From Rhodococcus sovatensis (GTDB lineage Bacteria; Actinomycetota; Actinomycetes; Mycobacteriales; Mycobacteriaceae), in contig NZ_CP147846.1 in assembly GCF_037327425.1 (NCBI RefSeq), forward strand, positions 1,054,001 through 1,118,000: a stretch of DNA of 64,000 nt. Reading direction: 5' to 3'. Each line of letters begins with the position of its first letter. The first letter of the stretch is position 1. Below, one piece after another: positions 58,977 to 64,000 of this stretch. Under the pieces are notes generated by a model. It did not search any database, was not told the DNA's origin, and was given only the letters and a program-made list of their open reading frames with translations. Both the position numbers and the translations under genes were made by a program.

Positions 58977-59870
58977 ATGCCGGATGTCAACCACGAGCTA
59001 GCCGACTACCTCAGGCGCGCCCGGGCGGGTTGCGACCCGTCGCGTGCCGGCCTGCCGCAGGATGGCAGAGTGCGTCGAGTGCCGGGTTTGCGTCGTGAGG
59101 AAGTCGCGCTCCTTGCCGGGGTGTCCACCGATTACTACACGCGTTTGGAGCAAGGGCGACGAATAACACCGTCATCGGGAGTTCTCGACGCCATTGCACG
59201 AGCACTCGGTCTCGGCGAGGCAGGGCGAGTGCATTTGGGCAATCTTGTCGGGGCCACGTCGAGCGGACCTGCCCGGTCGCGGCCGGTGCAGCGGGTACGG
59301 CCGGGTCTGCGGCAGCTTGTCGATTCGCTCGATGGTCAGCCGGCGTTGATACTCGGACGGCGGTCCGACGTGCTTGCGAGCAATCGAATGGCGAACGCGT
59401 TGTTCGCCGACTTCGAGTCGATGCGTCCGAGCGAACGCAATTATGCGCGGTGGATGTTCGTCGCGGAGGACGCTCGCCAGTTGTTCGTCGACTGGGAAAT
59501 TCACGCGCGTGCTGCTGTCGAGAGTCTCAGGTTCGAAATCGGAAATTATCCCGACGACAAGGGAATCAAGAACCTGATCGATGAGCTCACCAGCCACAGC
59601 CCTGAATTCCGACGCTGGTGGAGTGAGAACCGGGTGTATCAGCGGACATTCGGTTCGAAGCGACTCCGACATCCAATGGTTGGAGAGTTGACCGTCAGCT
59701 ACGAAACGCTCACGATGCCCGGCGATCCCAGTCAAACGTTGTTCGTTTACACGACCGAGGTCGGCACTGCCTCCCACCAGGCCATGAACACCCTCTCCAG
59801 CTGGTCACTCACCAGTTCGACAGTCGAGTTGGACTCTGCCCCCAACGCTTCGCATCTACCGCGCTGGTAG
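58977..59870 (+). CDS. XRE-family regulator with MmyB-like sensor domain
   Basis: A 297-residue regulator. The N-terminal helix-turn-helix reads VPGLRREEVALLAGVSTDYYTRLEQGR, the classic MmyB-type start. The C-terminal domain (about 105-285) is the PAS-like MmyB ligand-binding domain, with DVLASNRMANALF, NYARWMF and FRRWWSENRVYQRTFGSKRLRHPMVGEL; known members bind fatty acids. It most likely controls the divergent SDR. The region between holds a small palindrome, ACTCCTCGGAGT-like, at 58906-58917 with imperfect centre. Its 3' end overlaps the convergent carotenoid oxygenase gene by 15 bp. Confidence 0.93.
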   Translation: MPDVNHELADYLRRARAGCDPSRAGLPQDGRVRRVPGLRREEVALLAGVSTDYYTRLEQGRRITPSSGVLDAIARALGLGEAGRVHLGNLVGATSSGPARSRPVQRVRPGLRQLVDSLDGQPALILGRRSDVLASNRMANALFADFESMRPSERNYARWMFVAEDARQLFVDWEIHARAAVESLRFEIGNYPDDKGIKNLIDELTSHSPEFRRWWSENRVYQRTFGSKRLRHPMVGELTVSYETLTMPGDPSQTLFVYTTEVGTASHQAMNTLSSWSLTSSTVELDSAPNASHLPRW

Positions 59871-61259
59871 CCAGGCGCCGTGCAGGCCGGCCGGGACTCG
59901 GATGGGTAGTTCGATCGTCGCAAGTGGTCCGTCTGCTGGGTTTTCGACGTCGAGCACGTAGAACCGCGATTTCATGTCGGCAGGATCGGTGCCGATCGAT
60001 CCCCAATAGTCGTGCTGTTCCCCGGGAATGTAGATGGGTTCGCCGAGGGCTACACCCGGAGTCCACACGTCGTCGCGGCCTGCATGTACGTCGTGGAACC
60101 ACAGAGATTCGAGGACGTCGTGATCCTCATCCGCCCGCCCGACGGTCGCAATGCGGCGGTGGTCGCGAGTCAGCAACCGGTCGTCGACTCGGGGGAACTC
60201 GATGCCTGCCCGTTCACTGATCTGTGTGCGCGTGATCGCACCCGTCGACGGATTGCAGAGCGCTCGCATCAACGTCGAACGGTTGGGTACCGAGGTCTGC
60301 GCGAATCCCATCGGGTAGAGATGCTCGACGTAGTCGACGGTCACGGTGCCGTCAGGATTGTCGAAGGCGTTGGCGAAGTGCCACACCCAGAACGTATCCG
60401 TGTCGATCCATTGGACACCACCACCGTCACGCGGGATCATCGCGATGCGCGTGCCTTCCTCCGGGTGCCAAGCCAGCAGGCTGCCACCGGTCATCGCTGC
60501 CGCGAGATCGAAGACCAATGGGTTGACGAAGAGCACGATGTACTTTTCGGTCAGAGCCATGTCGTGAATCATCATCGGCTTGTCCAGCCCCGGCACCGGC
60601 GTCGGTGTGCGACGGGCGCTCCCGTCTGCTCCCACAACAGACCAGGTCAGGTACGGTGCTTCGAGGCTGTAATTGAACAGCACCATCTCGCCGGTGTGTG
60701 GGTCGATCTTCGGGTGCGCGGTGCTTCCGACGCGCATCGCGCCGTCGCAGTCCTCCTGGCCCAGAGTTTTCAATTGTGCACGGTCGAGCAGGTAGGGCTT
60801 GTCGCCCTCGGCCATGGCCATGAGCTTGCCCGAATGTTCGACGATATTGATGTCGGGGAGTTGCCGGGTGGTTCCAGCGAGTGTGTCGCCGACTACCGAC
60901 GCAGGCGGCGTGTAACCGTCCATCACGCCGGACCAGATAGCCTCGCCGCGTTGTTCTTCCAGTTCGACCATCGGTGTGCGCACGAACCGATTGCTGTACG
61001 ACGCCTGACCCCCGGCGATACTGACGCGGTGGACCATCCCGTCACCGTCCAGGGGAAAGACGAATGAGCCGATCGGATCGAACCGTGGGTTGGGGCCGTT
61101 GCGGAGATAGCTGCCGTTCAGGTCGTCGGGCAAGTCGCCGACGATCTCCAGGTCCGCGACATCGACTTCCTCTCGCTGTGGTGCGAAGACTCCGGTCAGG
61201 TGGGCATGGTGGGCAACATCGACCGGCAGTGGCCGGTGCGGATCGGCGATGACGGTCAT
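59856..61259 (-). CDS. Carotenoid oxygenase (RPE65/CCD family)
   Basis: A 467-residue non-heme iron dioxygenase that cleaves a double bond in a carotenoid, apocarotenoid or stilbene-like substrate. The four iron-binding His lie in STAHPKIDP, MMIHDMALTE, VWHFANAFDN and GLHGAWLP. The N-terminal DLNGSYLRNGPNPRF and PLDGDGMVHRV are family hallmarks. No signal peptide or membrane helix is seen. The ATG at 61259 fits the normal length. No carotenoid biosynthesis gene is nearby. The 157 bp upstream of it (61260-61416) is AT-richer but shows no clear site. Confidence 0.94.
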   Translation of the reverse strand: MTVIADPHRPLPVDVAHHAHLTGVFAPQREEVDVADLEIVGDLPDDLNGSYLRNGPNPRFDPIGSFVFPLDGDGMVHRVSIAGGQASYSNRFVRTPMVELEEQRGEAIWSGVMDGYTPPASVVGDTLAGTTRQLPDINIVEHSGKLMAMAEGDKPYLLDRAQLKTLGQEDCDGAMRVGSTAHPKIDPHTGEMVLFNYSLEAPYLTWSVVGADGSARRTPTPVPGLDKPMMIHDMALTEKYIVLFVNPLVFDLAAAMTGGSLLAWHPEEGTRIAMIPRDGGGVQWIDTDTFWVWHFANAFDNPDGTVTVDYVEHLYPMGFAQTSVPNRSTLMRALCNPSTGAITRTQISERAGIEFPRVDDRLLTRDHRRIATVGRADEDHDVLESLWFHDVHAGRDDVWTPGVALGEPIYIPGEQHDYWGSIGTDPADMKSRFYVLDVENPADGPLATIELPIRVPAGLHGAWLPAR

Positions 61260-61416
61260 GGTGTCCTCAGTAGTCAGCGAATGATGTCGTGGCGGATCAG
61301 ATCACTGGTAGCTGCCGAGGTACTTTACGCCGATGCTGAGGTCCGCAAGGCTAAACCAGAAAATTCGACGATGTAGTCGGATGATGTTGCGGCACAGATT
61401 GTTAGAGGCCGTGTAT

Positions 61417-62223
61417 TTACGTGATGAGGGCGCGAAACTGGATCGGATCGTGCGCGCAGAATACGCGCGGGCCGCCCGGCGTTGTGGACAGATCTGCGAG
61501 TCGGCGTTGATTGGTTCGGAGTAGCTTCAGATCGTCGGCGAACAATGCCTCGGCCATGGAGATCGATCTCCCTGATCGCTGACCGGTGACTGCCCGGCGG
61601 TGGTGGAACGCATCGCCGGCGTGTAGTAGCCATCCGTGTTCGGGGTCGCGGATGGCGACAACACTATGTCCTGCCGTGTGGCCGGGCATTGGAATCATCC
61701 ACACCGAGTCGTGCAATTGGTGCCCGGCCATTCCGAACAGTTCCCCGGAACACTCGACGTAGCCCGCTGATCGGTGTTCGATCGCTGCCAGATGCGTTGG
61801 GCGATAACGTACTTTCGCCGGTATGCCCGATCGAGTCTGTGCCGATTTCAGCTCGACGGCGGTCGTGTGGACGGTCGCAGACGGGAAGTCGGCCGCGCCG
61901 CCGGCGTGATCGAGATCCAGATGGGTCAATACGACGTCGGTGACATCGTTCGCTGTCCATCCCAATCTGTCGAGCTGGTCGAGCGCCGTCTCCGCGCTAT
62001 CGAGGGCGGGAAGGAGGAGACGGAAGCCTGCTCCGAGTCGGGCGGTGGCGTGCGCGACGTCGTCCGTACCCAGACCGCTGTCGACGAGTACGAGACCATG
62101 TTCGAATTCGCACACCAGCACGTGACTCACCAGCGCCGGACCACCGATCCGCGCCCGAAACGTCCCGCAGTTGATGTGGCGAACCCTGACCAGCGAACCC
62201 AGCGATTGCATGGTGGACATCAT
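61417..62223 (-). CDS. Metallo-beta-lactamase-fold hydrolase (lactonase-like)
   Basis: A hydrolase of about 268 residues. The metal motif reads VVLTHLDLDHAGG, that is HxDxDH rather than the usual HxHxDH. Further ligands are in PMPGHTAGHSVV and LLHAGDAFHH, with a final His in VFCAHDP. The layout resembles the quorum-quenching lactonase/arylsulfatase-like branch. Several in-frame ATGs cluster at the start (62244, 62223, 62220, 62211); I chose 62223. It is on the same strand as the carotenoid oxygenase, 157 bp upstream. The substrate is unknown. Confidence 0.85.
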   Translation of the reverse strand: MMSTMQSLGSLVRVRHINCGTFRARIGGPALVSHVLVCEFEHGLVLVDSGLGTDDVAHATARLGAGFRLLLPALDSAETALDQLDRLGWTANDVTDVVLTHLDLDHAGGAADFPSATVHTTAVELKSAQTRSGIPAKVRYRPTHLAAIEHRSAGYVECSGELFGMAGHQLHDSVWMIPMPGHTAGHSVVAIRDPEHGWLLHAGDAFHHRRAVTGQRSGRSISMAEALFADDLKLLRTNQRRLADLSTTPGGPRVFCAHDPIQFRALIT

Positions 62224-62349
62224 TCCATCCGCGCCCCTACGCATTCACTCTTCCCGCGATCCGCTTGCGTTCCCGCGAGCCCGATTGCCAGCGCGGAAAC
62301 ACAATGGGTTCGCAGGAAACCAGGATGCCACTGCGGCGGAGCCGCAATC

Positions 62350-63783
62350 CTACTGCTCGGCCGATGTGATTTTTCGGAACGGCCGGGCAGCTTCGAGTTC
62401 GAACGCCAACTCCAGCAACGTTGCTTCGGCGCCATGGTCGGCCAAGAATTGAACACCGATCGGTAGGCCGTCAGTGGTGTGCGCCAGCGGAAGCGAAATT
62501 GCCGGGCCACCTGTGGCGTTGTTGAGCGGAGTGAACGCGACGTACGCCAGAAGTCGCGGGAACAATACATCGAAACCGTTGGCGGGGGAGAGGAATCCGA
62601 GCTTCGGTGTCGTGTGTGCAAGCACCGGCGAGACCATGACGTCGATGTCGGAGAAAGCTTCGTGATACCTGTCCGCGGACCGTCGGAGTCGATGAATCAT
62701 CTGTGGGGTTCGCCAGAAGTTGCGCATGTAGACGCGTGACAGGCCACGGGTCAACGCATCCGTTCCGGCCGCGTCGAACGTCGGGTCCATCACCTTCTTC
62801 CCGAACCTCCGAACAGCAAATGCCAGGAAGGCCCAGTAGATCTTGAAATCTTCCTGGAACTCGCGAAGATCCTTTTCCGACAACGGCAGCCCCAGTTCAC
62901 TGACATCGTGTCCAAGATCGGCCAGTAGGTGGGCGCTGTCCTGGACGGCCAGTCCGGTGGTCTCGTCGACGGGTATGCCCGGCAGTGATTCCGTGATCAC
63001 GCCGATTCGGAGTCGACGGTTCGACGGGCCCTCGATCAGCCCGACCGGACGCAGCTTCGGAGGTGTTCGGTACCTCTCGACTTGCGCCACGAACGCGGCT
63101 GTGTCCCTTACTGTGCGAGTGAGAACCCCGTTGGACACGATGTTGACCGGCATTCCAGAGGAATGGGCGTCGGCGATCTCACGGCCGCGGGTGAGCTTGA
63201 GTCCGACCAATCCGCATGCTGCGGCGGGTATGCGAATGGAACCGCCGCCATCGTTGGCGTGCGCGATCGGGACTACACCTGCGGCGACAAGAGCCGCTGA
63301 TCCGCCCGAGGAAGCACCGCTCGAGTAATCGGTGTTCCAGGGATTGCGGGTCGGTGGCAGAGTCTCGTATTCGGTGCTCGCGTTGAAACCGAACTCGGGC
63401 AACGTCGACTTGCCGAGGCTGATCAACCCGGTCGAGAGGAACTGATCGGTGAATGCGGCATTGCGCGACGCTGGGCGCGAGTGAATGGCGAGCGAACCGT
63501 GATCGGTCGGCAATCCAGCGACATCGGTGTTGTCCTTGACGAACGTCGGAACTCCGGAGAAGACGCCTGCAGGCGGGGTTTGTGCAAGTGTGCGTGCACG
63601 GTCGAAGTCAGCAGTCTGGATCGCATTCACACGCTCGTTCACGGCGTCGGCACGTGCAATCGCGGCATCGACAGCCTCGAGTGAACTGATCTCGCCCGCC
63701 TCGATTGCCGCGGCAATACCCGTTGCATCGAGCTCACCCAGAGCATCATCGGCAAACGCATGTACGCGGCCTGGACATGACAT
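62350..63783 (-). CDS. Amidase (amidase-signature family)
   Basis: A 477-residue amide hydrolase with a Ser-cisSer-Lys triad. The Lys is in PTFVKDNTDVAG, the Gly/Ser-rich signature is SSGASSGGSAALVAAG, and the nucleophile is in NDGGGSIRIPAAACGLVGLK. The C-terminal part has TGGPAISLPLAHTTDGLPIGVQF, as in other bacterial amidases. I chose the ATG at 63783, with GAGGAAG upstream; the longer frame to 63876 runs through a palindromic operator-like sequence. It could cleave aliphatic or aryl amides. The gap between this gene and the hydrolase downstream (126 bp) shows no clear element. Confidence 0.93.
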   Translation of the reverse strand: MSCPGRVHAFADDALGELDATGIAAAIEAGEISSLEAVDAAIARADAVNERVNAIQTADFDRARTLAQTPPAGVFSGVPTFVKDNTDVAGLPTDHGSLAIHSRPASRNAAFTDQFLSTGLISLGKSTLPEFGFNASTEYETLPPTRNPWNTDYSSGASSGGSAALVAAGVVPIAHANDGGGSIRIPAAACGLVGLKLTRGREIADAHSSGMPVNIVSNGVLTRTVRDTAAFVAQVERYRTPPKLRPVGLIEGPSNRRLRIGVITESLPGIPVDETTGLAVQDSAHLLADLGHDVSELGLPLSEKDLREFQEDFKIYWAFLAFAVRRFGKKVMDPTFDAAGTDALTRGLSRVYMRNFWRTPQMIHRLRRSADRYHEAFSDIDVMVSPVLAHTTPKLGFLSPANGFDVLFPRLLAYVAFTPLNNATGGPAISLPLAHTTDGLPIGVQFLADHGAEATLLELAFELEAARPFRKITSAEQ

Positions 63784-63805
63784 GAAGACCCGCTTCCTCG
63801 TCAGC

Positions 63806-63838
63806 TGCGATAGTCGACCGAACCGATCGACTATCGCA
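63806..63838. promoter_or_regulatory. Operator-like 12-bp inverted repeat upstream of the amidase gene
   Basis: Perfect arms TGCGATAGTCGA and TCGACTATCGCA are separated by 9 bp, 23-55 bp before the amidase start. The centre-to-centre spacing of about two helical turns suits a dimeric repressor such as TetR or GntR. No regulator gene for it is in the window. Confidence 0.65.
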
Positions 63839-64000
63839 CACTCGCGATCGAGCACGAATCGAAGTGGGTCATTCACAACGAATTCGACGCGGCAGAGATC
63901 TTCGCGTGATGTTGAGGGCCGGTCGTTCAGTCGAAGTGCATAGACCGATGCTCCGGCCGGAAGGTCTATGCCGCGGTATGTCTTACTTCGGGGTCAGTCC
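63839..64000. other. Right-edge intergenic sequence upstream of the amidase
   Basis: I see no gene here. A second inverted repeat, CATAGACC (63939-63946) and GGTCTATG (63963-63970), lies around a GC-rich 16-bp centre and may be another regulatory site or a hairpin. Confidence 0.4.

Overview
The window is GC-rich, densely packed DNA with the gene style of a mycolic-acid actinobacterium, most like Rhodococcus. The evidence is a single-chain multidomain acyl-CoA carboxylase, a fatty-acyl-AMP ligase, a mycolic-type cyclopropane synthase homologue, an IdeR/DtxR-like iron box, many GTG/TTG starts and stop-start overlaps of the ATGA/GTGA type. The genus is inferred; no rRNA or marker gene is present. 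I see no tRNA, rRNA, CRISPR array, insertion sequence or phage gene.

Layout. 1-9.5 kb: the end of a luciferase-like monooxygenase, an amino-acid permease, a flavin oxidase, then a MacB/FtsX-type ABC exporter divergent from a NarL-type two-component system. 9.7-16 kb: a 1848-aa biotin-dependent carboxylase followed by a tyrosine-phosphatase-like gene. 16-19 kb: a LysR regulator and a long-chain acyl-CoA ligase. 19-32.9 kb: a seven-gene, translationally coupled operon around a polyunsaturated-fatty-acid-synthase-like (Pfa-like) megasynthase. It encodes a flavoprotein, an SGNH hydrolase, a KS-AT-ACP-ACP-KR-DH protein, a multi-hotdog dehydratase, a PfaD-like enoyl reductase, a PLP decarboxylase and a GNAT acyltransferase, and ends at a strong hairpin. 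33-38.3 kb: a Ugp-like ABC importer with a phosphodiesterase gene inside the operon. 38.5-42.7 kb: a DHA2 exporter and a hydrolase/thioesterase/acyl-CoA dehydrogenase operon. 42.8-49.4 kb: an iron-sulfur flavoprotein reductase converging on a six-gene operon (desaturase, ACP, cyclopropane-synthase-like methyltransferase, P450, type II thioesterase, fatty-acyl-AMP ligase). 49.6-54 kb: an FKBP lipoprotein, an NDH-2-like flavoprotein, an iron-box-controlled siderophore-binding lipoprotein and an MFS transporter. 54-58 kb: a LacI regulator facing a frameshifted dihydrodipicolinate-synthase-family gene and an Nramp-fold transporter that lacks the metal-site residues. 58-64 kb: an SDR with its divergent MmyB-type regulator, a carotenoid oxygenase, a metallo-beta-lactamase-fold hydrolase and an amidase.

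How it works together. The two most interesting systems are lipid pathways. The Pfa-like operon has the parts for one full reductive chain-extension cycle but no second condensing domain or chain-length factor. It ends in a decarboxylase plus an acyltransferase, which suggests a long acyl chain joined to an amine. The FAAL operon has no condensing enzyme; it appears to load a ready-made fatty acid on a free-standing ACP, then desaturate, methylate or cyclopropanate, hydroxylate and release it. Whether the two pathways meet in one product is unknown.
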